NCBI GenBank assembly: GCA_964498785.1
Contig: CAZCJL010000005.1
Location: forward strand, 1 to 64,000
Source: Mariaggregatimicrobium sp964498785
Lineage (GTDB): Bacteria > Zhuqueibacterota > Zhuqueibacteria > Thermofontimicrobiales > Thiofontviventaceae
Length of the DNA stretch: 64,000 nucleotides
Reading direction: 5' to 3'
In this document: one piece after another, positions 7,722-16,507 of the stretch
Layout: every line of letters starts with the position of its first letter
How positions within the stretch are numbered: the stretch's first letter is position 1
Notes under the pieces: generated by a model
The model's input: the letters and a program-made list of their open reading frames with translations, nothing else
Told to the model about the DNA's origin: nothing
The model's database searches: none
Program-made: the position numbers and the translations under genes

Positions 7722-9098
7722 ATGGATGCAAAATTTGGCAAGATCCTGGTTATTGATGATGATGAGGATATTCTGCATGCTGCTCGCCTGTTTCTGAAAC
7801 AACATGTTGAACAGGTTCATACAGAAAAAAATCCCAAACTGATTCCTACGCTGCTTAAAAACGAAAACTACGATGTTATTCTGTTGGATATGAATTTCAC
7901 AATGGATGTCACCAGCGGAAAAGAAGGTTTTTATTGGCTCAATCAAATACTGGAAATTGATACTGCGGCAGTCGTGGTTCTTATCACTGCTTATGGGGAT
8001 GTGGAAATGGCAGTGAAAGCGATCAAGGAGGGTGCGACAGATTTTGTGCTAAAACCGTGGCAAAATGAAAAATTGTTAGCTACAATTTCTTCGGCAATGA
8101 ATTTGCGGCGCACCCGTACCGAGGTTGATAATTTACGGAAACGACAACGCCAGTTATTCGCTGATTTGGATCATCCGTTTAAGGATTTTATCGGCTCCAG
8201 TCAGGCGATGCAAAATGTATATGCTACTATCAGCAAAGTCGCGAAAACAGAAGCCAACATATTAATATTAGGTGAAAACGGGACCGGTAAAGAGTTAGTC
8301 GCCCGTGAAATTCACCGCCAATCGAAACGCGCCAATGAGGTATTCATCAGCGTGAATATGGGAGCAATTACCGATACGTTGTTTGAGAGCGAACTTTTCG
8401 GTCACGTAAAAGGCGCGTTCACAGACGCGCGTGAAGACCGGGTCGGGCGCTTTGAAATTGCATCCGGCGGGACGTTGTTTTTGGACGAAATTGGTAACCT
8501 GCCATTGCCGCTTCAGGCAAAATTACTGACATGTCTTCAGAACAGAGAAATTACCCCCATCGGCTCCAATAAGCCTCGTCCAATTGATATACGTCTGATT
8601 TGCGCGACGAACCGGCCAATTTACAAGATGGTGAGTGTGAAAGAATTTCGGGAGGACATGCTTTTCCGGATAAATACAGTGGAAATCCATTTACCGCCTC
8701 TGAGAGAACGATTAGAGGATATCCCGCTGTTAGTGGGTCACTTTTTGAAAATATATTGTAAAAAGTACAACATCCCGTTAAAGCGAGTGAATCGCGCGAC
8801 GCTGAAAAAACTGGAAAAATATACCTGGCCCGGGAATGTACGTGAGCTTCAACATGCCATTGAGCGGGCTGTAATTATGGGAGAATCGGCGGTGTTGAAT
8901 CCAACCGATTTTTTTCTGTCCATGCGGGAATCCAGAGAAGAGGGGCTGGTATTGGAAGACTATGATCTGGAACAGGCGGAAAAACTTATCGTACGAAAAG
9001 CGATGGATAAACATGGAGGGAATATCAGCAAAGCTGCGGAAGAATTGGGTTTAACCCGAACTTCTCTCTATCGAAGATTGGAAAAATATGGTATTTAA
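7722..9098 (+). CDS. Sigma54-dependent response regulator (REC-AAA+-Fis HTH), NtrC/AtoC type
   Basis: 458 residues. The receiver domain (about 7-125) has the acidic cluster DDDED, phospho-acceptor Asp56 (ILLDMNF), the T in LITAYGD and the K in VLKPW. The AAA+ domain has Walker A GENGTGKE, the sigma54 loop GAFTDA (usually GAFTGA), Walker B GGTLFLDEIGNL and sensor motifs (ATNRPI, FREDMLFRIN, PPLRERLEDIP). The C-terminal Fis-type helix-turn-helix reads GGNISKAAEELGLTRTSLYRRL. It should activate sigma54 promoters on phosphorylation by the kinase whose gene overlaps its 3' end by 11 bases. The nearby divergent exporter is the likeliest target. AAAGG lies upstream of the ATG. Confidence 0.95.
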   Translation: MDAKFGKILVIDDDEDILHAARLFLKQHVEQVHTEKNPKLIPTLLKNENYDVILLDMNFTMDVTSGKEGFYWLNQILEIDTAAVVVLITAYGDVEMAVKAIKEGATDFVLKPWQNEKLLATISSAMNLRRTRTEVDNLRKRQRQLFADLDHPFKDFIGSSQAMQNVYATISKVAKTEANILILGENGTGKELVAREIHRQSKRANEVFISVNMGAITDTLFESELFGHVKGAFTDAREDRVGRFEIASGGTLFLDEIGNLPLPLQAKLLTCLQNREITPIGSNKPRPIDIRLICATNRPIYKMVSVKEFREDMLFRINTVEIHLPPLRERLEDIPLLVGHFLKIYCKKYNIPLKRVNRATLKKLEKYTWPGNVRELQHAIERAVIMGESAVLNPTDFFLSMRESREEGLVLEDYDLEQAEKLIVRKAMDKHGGNISKAAEELGLTRTSLYRRLEKYGI

Positions 9099-10443
9099 AA
9101 AATTTCGAATTGTTTGCACCTTCCGGGCTATTGTCTTAAGTTTCACCATTGCACTGTTTTTCTATTGCATTTTTAAAACGTCATTATTTGCAGTCATGAT
9201 AATTCTTGGCTTTGCGGTAGTTTACCAGATATTTGCACTCATTCGCTATGTGGAAAAAACGAACGACTATCTGAGTCGGTTTTTGGAAGCCATTAAATAC
9301 GAAGATTTTTCGCTGAGTTTCAGTCGTGTGGGGTACGGCGCATCGTTCAATGAATTGAAATCAGCATTTGCTGAAGTACTCAATAAATTCAAACAAACCA
9401 GAGCAGAAAAAGAAGAACACTATCATTACCTGCAAACGGTGCTTCAGCACATCGGAATCGGATTGATTTCATTCCGAAGGGACGGAGAGGTGGAATTGAT
9501 TAACACTGCCGCAAAAAGAATTTTAAAAGTGGCGTATCTTAAAAATATTAAAATGCTGGACTCGTTCAGCAAGCAACTCGTGAAGACTCTGTTTAATATG
9601 AACCCTGGCAATAAGACCCTGGTAAAAATTGAACATCACGGCGATTTACTGCAATTGGCAATATATGCCACTGAATTCAAAATGCGGGAACAACAATATA
9701 CGCTGGTCTCCATTCAAAATATTCAAAGTGAGTTGGAAGAAAAAGAAATGGAAGCCTGGCAAAATTTGATTCGTGTTCTGACACACGAAATCATGAATTC
9801 AGTAACGCCCATCGGCTCGCTTGCTTCAACAATGCGGGGATTATTGAATAATATTCACATCCCGGATTGCGAGAAGAAAGTGGAGCAACAGGAAATACTA
9901 ACTGATGCACAAAGTGCAGCCAGTACAATCGAAAAAAGAAGTCGCGGCCTGCTGGAGTTTGTGGAATCCTATCGCAAACTGACCCGGCTACCGCGACCCG
10001 ATTTCCAGATCGTTCTCCTGCGTGATCTGTTTCAACGGGTAGACCAGTTGATGGCAGATCAATTAAACGAAAATCACATTCAGTGGAAAACAACCATCGA
10101 TCCCGACACGCTGGAAATAACCGCAGACCCTGCGATGATCGAACAGGTTCTGATTAATCTGATCGTGAATGCGATCCAGTCATTATCCGCTACGGAAAAA
10201 AAATCAATTTGTATGTCAGGATTAATGGATTCCAGAGGACGACCGGTTATTCAGGTATCAGACAATGGCCCCGGGATTGACAGTGACGTTCAGGAAAAAA
10301 TTTTCATTCCCTTCTTCACAACCAAAAAAGGCGGCTCCGGAATCGGATTAAGCCTTTCCCGCCAGATTATGCGCCTGCATCACGGTTCCATCAGCGTGCA
10401 GTCCCAACCAAACCGGGAAACAACGTTTACACTGCGGTTTTAG
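9088..10443 (+). CDS. Sensor histidine kinase, NtrB/ZraS-like
   Basis: 451 residues. Two hydrophobic helices lie at about 10-28 and 30-50 with almost no periplasmic loop, so the signal is probably membrane-borne or cytoplasmic. A linker leads to a PAS-like domain (about 105-215, QHIGIGLISFRRDGEVELINTA). The dimerisation helix has the phospho-accepting His233 in LTHEIMNSVTP. The HATPase domain has the N box (EQVLINLIVNAIQSL), G1 (DNGPGI), F box (FIPFFTTK) and G2 (GGSGIGLSLSRQIM). It overlaps the response regulator gene by 11 bases, which indicates translational coupling and a cognate pair. Confidence 0.94.
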   Translation: MVFKKFRIVCTFRAIVLSFTIALFFYCIFKTSLFAVMIILGFAVVYQIFALIRYVEKTNDYLSRFLEAIKYEDFSLSFSRVGYGASFNELKSAFAEVLNKFKQTRAEKEEHYHYLQTVLQHIGIGLISFRRDGEVELINTAAKRILKVAYLKNIKMLDSFSKQLVKTLFNMNPGNKTLVKIEHHGDLLQLAIYATEFKMREQQYTLVSIQNIQSELEEKEMEAWQNLIRVLTHEIMNSVTPIGSLASTMRGLLNNIHIPDCEKKVEQQEILTDAQSAASTIEKRSRGLLEFVESYRKLTRLPRPDFQIVLLRDLFQRVDQLMADQLNENHIQWKTTIDPDTLEITADPAMIEQVLINLIVNAIQSLSATEKKSICMSGLMDSRGRPVIQVSDNGPGIDSDVQEKIFIPFFTTKKGGSGIGLSLSRQIMRLHHGSISVQSQPNRETTFTLRF

Positions 10444-11084
10444 TTTACTCTTCCGTTTGTTGCAGAACCGGAATAACACCAGGTTGCTGCATTAATGACA
10501 GTTGATCAAAATTCATCAAATCAGGATATTGTTACTAAAAGAATCATTTCTCCAACGCCACTTTCACCTGCGTCATATCAAAAAATGTCAATTATGTGAG
10601 AAAATATATGTGTGGTCGTGAAATAGAAATCATAGTAATTATGTTTGTGGAATTTAGAATCACGACTACAATTTACAGTCGCCTGATTTCAAATTCCAAT
10701 ATTAGCAAAATAGAACTAAAAATTAATTTAATTTGTTGATGTGCAGCAGAAGAAGGCCCCGAGATTGAGTGCTAATACTGCATATTTCCATAGAATTCAT
10801 TTCATAGCTATTACATGAATACCAGACTTTGTGGGTGAAAAACCAGTGGTTAAAAAAATATTATGATTTGAGAACTCAATAAAAAACAGTGTTTTCTACT
10901 AAATACGGAAGAATTTAAAATAAAGGGAATGAAAATTGATCTGTATTTGATTGCGAAAGTAATTAGAAACGCAATTTATTATGTTCTTCGATTGGCAAAA
11001 CAAGAATGATATCAGCGATGCTGTAAAAATCGCTGAAAAAAATATTAATTAACTATTTTAAATTAACTGAAATGGAGGATTTAA
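10444..11084. other. Intergenic region upstream of the pilus operon
   Basis: 641 bp. Most of it holds no recognisable gene. Two very short open frames lie near the end: 10929-11009 (26 codons, AAAGGG just before the ATG, peptide MKIDLYLIAKVIRNAIYYVL and onward) and 10981-11052 (23 codons, MFFDWQNKNDISDAVKIAEK and onward), overlapping out of frame. An 8-bp hairpin (TCAGCGAT at 11012-11019 with ATCGCTGA at 11029-11036) lies in the leader of the pilin gene. The operon promoter should be here but is not clear by eye. Confidence 0.5.
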
Positions 11085-11516
11085 ATGGGACAACAACAAC
11101 TATTGCTCATTGTTCTCGGCATTGTCATTGTTGGCATTGCGATCGCTGTGGGAGTAACTCAATTTAGGAGCAGTGCTGTGGAATCTAACAGGCAGAATGT
11201 TATCAGCGATTTGGTAAACTATGCAGCCAAAGCACAGCGTTATTATAAAACCCCGACAGCATTGGCCGGCGGCGGCCAGGATTTTAACGGTTTCTTTTTG
11301 TCCGCGGTGGATACGGGTAATGCAAATGGTAGCTATAGCGTTACTGCAACGGCGCCCACTGGTGTAGCGTATGTCGCGGGAGCTGTAACTGCAATTTCTG
11401 CGACTGCTGATTCTATTTACATCATTGGATGCGGGACAGAACAAAATGCAAGCAATTATGTGAAAGCGTATGCAACCGTAACCTCTGATAATATTGCGAC
11501 GACCATTTTAAACTAA
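11085..11516 (+). CDS. Type IV pilin-like protein with a minimal leader
   Basis: 143 residues with a strong ribosome site (GGAGG 8 bases before the ATG). The N-terminus, MGQQQLLLIVLGIVIVGIAIAVGV, is one long hydrophobic helix, and it is followed by a polar segment (SNRQNVISDLVNYAAKAQRYYKTP) and a Gly/Ala/Thr-rich beta domain. This is the general plan of a major pilin: an N-terminal helix for membrane storage and fibre packing, then a globular domain. There is no classic leader or Glu5; cleavage, if any, would be after Gly2. I recall similar hypothetical proteins in other FCB genomes, but this was not checked. It is first in the pilus operon and is followed by a hairpin element and a terminator-like hairpin, which suits a highly expressed major subunit. 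Confidence 0.7.
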   Translation: MGQQQLLLIVLGIVIVGIAIAVGVTQFRSSAVESNRQNVISDLVNYAAKAQRYYKTPTALAGGGQDFNGFFLSAVDTGNANGSYSVTATAPTGVAYVAGAVTAISATADSIYIIGCGTEQNASNYVKAYATVTSDNIATTILN

Positions 11517-11574
11517 TTGGGAGTGGTTATCTTACACGCAAAAGCAAAGGTTCAACTGTCTGATGAATAAAAAC

Positions 11575-11681
11575 AATAGCTGCAATCCGCTGTTTCTGAG
11601 TGCTACCTGAATCTGTGAGTGTCTCTTTTAAGGATTCGGTGAGATTCAGCCGAAGGCAGGTAACAGGGGAGAGCAGCTATT
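11575..11681 (+). ncRNA. Unassigned structured RNA element
   Basis: Nested complementary arms are seen directly: AATAGCTGC (11575-11583) with GCAGCTATT (11673-11681), then CTGT with ACAG, TACCTG with CAGGTA, and TGAATCT with AGATTCA towards the centre. Together they could form one long interrupted stem of about 107 nt. It does not match the c-di-GMP, cobalamin, SRP or tmRNA consensus sequences as I know them. It might be a 3'-UTR stabiliser of the pilin message, a cis-regulatory element for the downstream genes or a small RNA. The strand is assumed from the flanking genes. Confidence 0.45.
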
Positions 11682-11706
11682 CTCAGACAAATTTACTGGT
11701 ATAATG

Positions 11707-11755
11707 CCCCGGGTGCGTTACGGTTAATTATAATCTCTTCTCCCCCGGGGTTTTT
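11707..11755 (+). terminator. Probable rho-independent terminator after the pilin gene
   Basis: CCCCGGG (11707-11713) can pair with CCCGGGG (11744-11750) across a 30-nt loop, followed directly by TTTTTAATTT. The loop is long, so read-through into the PilC gene is likely. This would give high pilin and lower machinery expression. Confidence 0.6.
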
Positions 11756-11884
11756 AATTTCCATCTGCAAAGAGCACTTTTTACTCAATTTCAATTATCT
11801 GACAGCTTTTTTTCAGGATATCAGCCTGAATAATTTTTCTCTACATTATTAAAATTTATAGTATAAAAAGGCGCTGAATAAATT

Positions 11885-13309
11885 ATGCCGGAATTCCGAT
11901 TTAAAGGATCCACTGTAAAAGGCAACCAGGTGCAGGGTACAATCACCGCGGAAAATTTGTCTGCTGCCAAAAGAAAAATCCAGAAAGTGGCGGAAGTAAA
12001 AAAAATTAAGGTGCAGGGTATTCAAAAAAAGAAGACGTTTATATTTAAAATTCAGAAGGACAGTGATAAACCCATCAAAGGCGAACAAAAGGGTTTTACA
12101 AAAGATGAGGTAAAGCAAGCGTTTGAAAAACTGGGTTACAAAGTTATTAGTATCCACCCCAAGATACTTGATTTCAAATTTAAACCGCCACAGACCGAGA
12201 TTGTTACGTTTGTTCGGGTAAGCGCAGATCTGGTTCGGGAAAAACTGCCGTATGGTGAGGTGCTGCAACTTCTTATTCTTGATATTCAAAATCCCACGTT
12301 ACGGGAATCGCTTAAACAGATTAATAATGATCTGCGCCAGGGCAAAGACAGTGAGGAAGCGTTTGTTCGGCAGGAAAAATATTTAGGAAAATTTACGGCG
12401 CGAATGTTGGGGCTTGCGTCAAAGAGTGGGAATATGGCGGAAATGTATGAAAGCACAGCAAAATTTCTGGAGCGGAACGCGGAATTCAAAAAAAATTTGA
12501 GAGGCGCGCTTATTATGCCGTTATTTACTCTTCTCATTCTTTTTGGGGCTGTAATTTTTTATGTGGCATATATTTTCCCGGAGACTGCAAAGCTTTTTCT
12601 GAAACTTGGAACCGATCTGCCGCCATTGACAAAAGCCACTTTGCAATTGAGCGATTTCCTGGTGAATAATATGCTGTTAATTATTATGGGATCTGTAATT
12701 GGTATTGCCGGAATATGTTATTATTTTCAGACGCCACAGGGTAAATTTATTAAAGACAAGTATATCATAAAAATACCTGTTATCGGATCTCTCGTTCACA
12801 GAACCACAGTTGAAATATTCTGCCGGGTTTTTAATGCGTTGTACAGTGGTTCTGGTGAAAATATCGATGCTATCAAACTGGCGTCTGAAGCCTGCGGGAA
12901 TCGCTATTTTGAAAATCAAATAAAAAATATAACAATCCCCATGATGTTAAGCAAAGGAAAAGGATTGACAGAGTCTTTTACAGCCAGTGGTGTTTTTACC
13001 AAAACTGCTTTGTCCCGTTTTAATTCCGGGGCAGAAACCGGCACTGTAAAAAAATCAGCGTTGCAGATTGCCAATTATTATGAAAAGGAAACTGTTTATA
13101 AATTAAAGAATGTTGTCGATTTTGTTCAGTTGGTTATTGCAATGATTATCATGGTAGTTATGACAGCATTAACCCTTGTGTCGTCAGAAACAGCACTCGT
13201 GAAGCCAAAGACGCCGTACAGTCAGGTAGAGCCGCAAATTGAATTGTTCGCAGAATGTGATGCTGGTGAGCGAGACGTGAGACTGGGGAGAAGGGGAGAA
13301 AGTATTTAG
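11885..13309 (+). CDS. pilC: Type II secretion/type IV pilus inner-membrane platform protein (PilC/GspF)
   Basis: 474 residues. The N-terminal cytoplasmic region (about 1-150) includes a beta-rich FRFKGSTVKGNQVQGTITAENL opening typical of GspF/PilC. Then come two T2SSF domains, each a helical cytoplasmic part followed by membrane helices: about 155-285 (ALIMPLFTLLILFGAVIFYVAYIF, then a helix near 260-280) and about 300-440 (FCRVFNALYSGSG...ALSRFNSGAETGTV...LVIAMIIMVVMTALTL). It forms the platform on which the assembly and retraction ATPases act. The last 18 or so residues (ECDAGERDVRLGRRGESI) come from a GAGACGTGAGACTGG dispersed repeat, not from the family sequence, so the natural C-terminus has probably been replaced. 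Confidence 0.9.
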   Translation: MPEFRFKGSTVKGNQVQGTITAENLSAAKRKIQKVAEVKKIKVQGIQKKKTFIFKIQKDSDKPIKGEQKGFTKDEVKQAFEKLGYKVISIHPKILDFKFKPPQTEIVTFVRVSADLVREKLPYGEVLQLLILDIQNPTLRESLKQINNDLRQGKDSEEAFVRQEKYLGKFTARMLGLASKSGNMAEMYESTAKFLERNAEFKKNLRGALIMPLFTLLILFGAVIFYVAYIFPETAKLFLKLGTDLPPLTKATLQLSDFLVNNMLLIIMGSVIGIAGICYYFQTPQGKFIKDKYIIKIPVIGSLVHRTTVEIFCRVFNALYSGSGENIDAIKLASEACGNRYFENQIKNITIPMMLSKGKGLTESFTASGVFTKTALSRFNSGAETGTVKKSALQIANYYEKETVYKLKNVVDFVQLVIAMIIMVVMTALTLVSSETALVKPKTPYSQVEPQIELFAECDAGERDVRLGRRGESI

Positions 13310-13387
13310 TGAATAGTAAATTGAGAATAGGGAATAGAGTAAAGTAATAGTGAAGAGTGAATAGTATATGACGGGCAGGAGTATGAA

Positions 13388-13420
13388 AGATTTCCGAAAT
13401 CTTTAAGATTTCGAAAATCT
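13388..13420. repeat. 33-bp palindrome of the TTTCCGAA family
   Basis: Arms of 16 bases (13388-13403 and 13405-13420) are complementary except at one position, around a single central T. It belongs to the same family as the perfect palindrome at 61668-61698. The surrounding stretch 13310-13445 also has tandem-like GTGAATAGT/GAGAATAGGG text with no coding potential. Confidence 0.7.
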
Positions 13421-13460
13421 GAACCGTATCCCAAATCCCGAATCATAAAAAGGATAATCT

Positions 13461-15239
13461 ATGTCGTTGAGTGTCGATAAATTGGGGCAAATTCTTTTAA
13501 ACAAGAGTATTGTTGATTACAAGAAGCTCAAAAACGCACTGGAAGTTAAAGAGAAAGAAAATTCCAATGAAAAGAGAAATCTTGCCCAGATACTGGTAAA
13601 TGATTTCAATATCGACCATGACAGCATTTTTGGCGAAGTTGCCGGATTTTATGGTTTTAACAAAATTACAATTCAAAAAGAGCAACTTGATAAAAAACGG
13701 ATTGCCTTTGTCAAGAGGATGTTCGAGCGATTGCCGGAATCGTTTCAGGAGCAGATGAAACAGGAAAAAATACTGGTTTATAAAAAGGATGAAATAAAGC
13801 CTGATAAATATATTATTATTGCGGCAGATCCAACAAGTCGAAATACATCAATTCTCGCGCGGGCAATAGGCGCGCAAAAGTATGAAGTGTGCTATGTTAG
13901 CAGCAAAGAAATTCAACAGTTGCTTGATTTGGTATTTCCGCCGGAAAATGAGTTTTTCAAAACCCTGGAAGAAGCGCAGGTGGATATTACCGAAGAGGAT
14001 GAGGAAGAGGAAGTTCTGGACGAAGCCGCGATTGAAGCGGAAATCAATAAAAGCGTGCTGGTTAATTTATTTGAAGGCATGTTGCTGGAAGCAGTCAGGC
14101 AGGGCGCAAGTGATATTCATATTATTCCCAGAGACAATAAAACCACGGAATTCCACTTCCGGATTGATGGTAAGTTGCAGTTGTGGCATTCCCGCGAAGG
14201 ATTTCGGCCTGAAGCTATTACCGCAGTGGCCAAAGATCGTTCAAAAAATGTGGATCGTTTTGAACGCGAAACAGCACAGGACGGATTTATTCAGAGAAAA
14301 GTGGATGGTCATCTGATCCGGTATCGCGTTTCTATTCTTCCTATTGTTGCCAAAGAATATCAGTATAAAATGGAAAGTGTTGTTATTCGTGTTTTGGATG
14401 ACCGGAAGGTGATTACAGATTTTGAAAAACTGGGATTCCAGAAAAAAGCACGTGAATTATTTATTAAAGCAATTTCAAAACCACAGGGTATGGTGATTGT
14501 CACCGGTCCCACAGGCAATGGAAAATCAACGACATTAATGGCAGCGTTGCACTACGTAATAAAGCCGGAAATAAATGTGCTTACTGTGGAAGACCCTGTG
14601 GAATATATTATTCATGGGGCACGGCAATTGAAAATCGGTCCTAAAATGGATTTTGAACAAGCACTGCGATCCATTTTGCGGCATGATCCGGATGTGGTGA
14701 TGGTCGGAGAAATCCGGGATAAAATAACCGCAGAAACAGGCATAAAATTGGCCAATACCGGCCATCTCACGTTTTCTACATTACATACAAACGATGCTCC
14801 AAGTGCGATTTCACGGCTCTACAAAATGGGGTTGGAGACGTTTTTAATCGCGTATGCCATAAATATTATCATCGCACAACGATTGATTCGGAAATTATGT
14901 GATCATTGTAAACGACCCAGCTCAAATTTCGATCGTGCAATACCGTTGAGTTTGGGATTTAGTGAGAACGAATTGGATGATTTTACAGCTTATGAAGCTG
15001 TCGGATGTAGCCGATGTCATGGTGGATATAAGGGCCGGGTAGCTATTCATGAATCATTGTATTTTACCAAAAAAATAAGAGAATTGATTTTTAAATCTGG
15101 TAAAGAAATTGATGAAGAATCGATTCGACAACAGGCGCTAAAAGAAGGTATGACCACATTACGCGCTGCTGGTCGGCAACGCGTTAAACAAGGGATTACT
15201 ACATTGGAAGAAGTTGCGCAGGCAACAGCAGAAGATTAA
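13461..15239 (+). CDS. pilB: Type IV pilus assembly / type II secretion ATPase (GspE/PilB family)
   Basis: 592 residues. The N-terminal T2SSE_N-like region (about 1-160) is followed by a Glu/Asp-rich linker (about 172-195). The hexameric ATPase core has Walker A GPTGNGKST at 349-357, an Asp box (RHDPDVVMVGEIRD), a His box (TGHLTFSTLHTNDAPSAISRL) and a tetracysteine zinc motif (CDHC, then CSRC about 40 residues later). The zinc motif marks GspE/PilB extension ATPases and is absent from PilT. It drives pilin polymerisation from the cytoplasmic face of the platform protein encoded just upstream. Confidence 0.94.
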   Translation: MSLSVDKLGQILLNKSIVDYKKLKNALEVKEKENSNEKRNLAQILVNDFNIDHDSIFGEVAGFYGFNKITIQKEQLDKKRIAFVKRMFERLPESFQEQMKQEKILVYKKDEIKPDKYIIIAADPTSRNTSILARAIGAQKYEVCYVSSKEIQQLLDLVFPPENEFFKTLEEAQVDITEEDEEEEVLDEAAIEAEINKSVLVNLFEGMLLEAVRQGASDIHIIPRDNKTTEFHFRIDGKLQLWHSREGFRPEAITAVAKDRSKNVDRFERETAQDGFIQRKVDGHLIRYRVSILPIVAKEYQYKMESVVIRVLDDRKVITDFEKLGFQKKARELFIKAISKPQGMVIVTGPTGNGKSTTLMAALHYVIKPEINVLTVEDPVEYIIHGARQLKIGPKMDFEQALRSILRHDPDVVMVGEIRDKITAETGIKLANTGHLTFSTLHTNDAPSAISRLYKMGLETFLIAYAINIIIAQRLIRKLCDHCKRPSSNFDRAIPLSLGFSENELDDFTAYEAVGCSRCHGGYKGRVAIHESLYFTKKIRELIFKSGKEIDEESIRQQALKEGMTTLRAAGRQRVKQGITTLEEVAQATAED

Positions 15240-15254
15240 CATGTGGGAGAGTTT

Positions 15255-15791
15255 ATGAATACCGGACAAATATTACTTACCATTGGCGCGTTAATGATTT
15301 TATCAGTAGCGGTTTTCAATGTTAACAAGATGTTGGTGCATAGTGATTTTTTGCTTTCGGAAAACCGATATCGACTCGAAGCACTATCGCTGCTAACATC
15401 GTATGTCGAGCAAACATCACAGTATTATTTTGATGAAGCATCCACTGATTCATCCTCTCTAAAAAATCTTGAGGATTTTACACTACCCGGAAATCTTGGT
15501 TTTGAAGACAATGATCTTGGTGAAATTGATGATTTTGATGATTTAAATCAAGTTGTTCGAATCGACACAGGACGAAGCGGAGTGATTTATAAAATTTATT
15601 TCCAGATTGATTATGTAACATTGCAAGGCAATAATATTGTTTCCTCAAACGAACGGGAATATCACAAGCAAATGATGATATATATTATGGATAACTACGA
15701 TCCGCCGTTAATTTGCAAATATGAAAATGGCGCAAAGGTCAGGGATACATTAAGAGTGAGTTTTGTTCGCAGTTATTGGTTTTATAATTAA
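15255..15791 (+). CDS. Pilin-like protein in the pilus operon, function unknown
   Basis: 178 residues from the ATG at 15255, with GGGAG upstream; an in-frame GTG at 15243 is less likely. It opens MNTGQILLTIGALMILSVAVFNVN, a short leader ending in Gly and one hydrophobic helix, followed by a polar helical part and an acidic domain (LGEIDDFDDLNQVV). This resembles a minor pseudopilin without the Glu5 signature. It lies 15 bp after the GspE/PilB-like gene. I do not recognise a named family; position and N-terminus make a minor pilin the best guess. Confidence 0.65.
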   Translation: MNTGQILLTIGALMILSVAVFNVNKMLVHSDFLLSENRYRLEALSLLTSYVEQTSQYYFDEASTDSSSLKNLEDFTLPGNLGFEDNDLGEIDDFDDLNQVVRIDTGRSGVIYKIYFQIDYVTLQGNNIVSSNEREYHKQMMIYIMDNYDPPLICKYENGAKVRDTLRVSFVRSYWFYN

Positions 15792-15833
15792 TCGATAGAA
15801 CAATAAACAGACTAGTAAAATAGAAAGGAAATA

Positions 15834-16493
15834 ATGACTTCACTTCTTGATATTATCGGCGCCTCAATTATTGGCGGAATGGTGCTTCTGCTTGCTTTAA
15901 CGGTAACAGACTATGGAACACGAGAGTTTTTCAATTACAACTCTGATGCAATTATGCAGGCAAATTTAGCACACATGGCGCATCTGGCAGAGTATGATTT
16001 AAGAAAAATGGGATTCGGGATAGATGAGAGCCAACAGAGCACAATTTTACAAATTGCACAATCAGATCATCTGAAGTTTTTGACACAACTGAATTATAAT
16101 GTGGATACGATTCCTGATACGATAGAGTATAAAATCATTCAAGCTGAGGTTATCGATTTTGGTGATACAACACTCACTATGTTTAATATTTTACGAAATG
16201 TTACTGTTGTTCAGCATTCAAATGAAAGTATGAATATTGGCAAAATTGGAAATAACAACGTGTTCAGATATTTAAATCAGATTGGAGAGGCTGTTGAAAT
16301 AATCCAGGAAACTAAAATGGTTGAGTTGACATTAATTACGTATGAGCCACGGATTATTCTCAGCCCGGAATTTGTTACAACGAAATTAAATGGTATTGAA
16401 AGAGCCGATCTAAGGAAGCGAGAACTCCAACGCTTGCTACGTCCCTCTTTTTGGAGACAGACGCGGCTTGTTTCAAAAAATCTAAGAAGATAA
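15834..16493 (+). CDS. Pilin-like protein in the pilus operon (PilW/PilV-like by position)
   Basis: 219 residues. The N-terminus MTSLLDIIGASIIGGMVLLLALTV is a hydrophobic helix typical of pseudopilins. It is followed by a helical stretch with the motif LAHMAHLAEYDLRKMGFGI, similar in style to PilW/GspJ-type minor pilins, which carry an early segment of this kind. The rest is beta-rich. The C-terminus is basic (RADLRKRELQRLLRPS and on). AGAAAGGA lies upstream of the ATG. It is probably a minor pilin that primes fibre assembly. Family assignment rests on position and general plan only. Confidence 0.6.
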   Translation: MTSLLDIIGASIIGGMVLLLALTVTDYGTREFFNYNSDAIMQANLAHMAHLAEYDLRKMGFGIDESQQSTILQIAQSDHLKFLTQLNYNVDTIPDTIEYKIIQAEVIDFGDTTLTMFNILRNVTVVQHSNESMNIGKIGNNNVFRYLNQIGEAVEIIQETKMVELTLITYEPRIILSPEFVTTKLNGIERADLRKRELQRLLRPSFWRQTRLVSKNLRR

Positions 16494-16507
16494 CTATCGA
16501 GTATAAT

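Larger units (their letters stand above)
11517..11884. other. Intergenic region with a structured element and a terminator-like hairpin
   Basis: 368 bp between the pilin-like and PilC genes. It holds an extended stem-loop structure (11575-11681) and a GC-rich hairpin followed by T residues (11707-11755), both listed separately. The rest is AT-rich leader for the PilC gene, whose ATG follows a weak ribosome site. Confidence 0.6.

Noticed and set aside
11575..11681. Integron attC site or a known riboswitch (c-di-GMP, cobalamin)
   Set aside because: The nested stems do not carry the attC core sites or the conserved loop sequences of those riboswitches, and there is no gene-cassette context.
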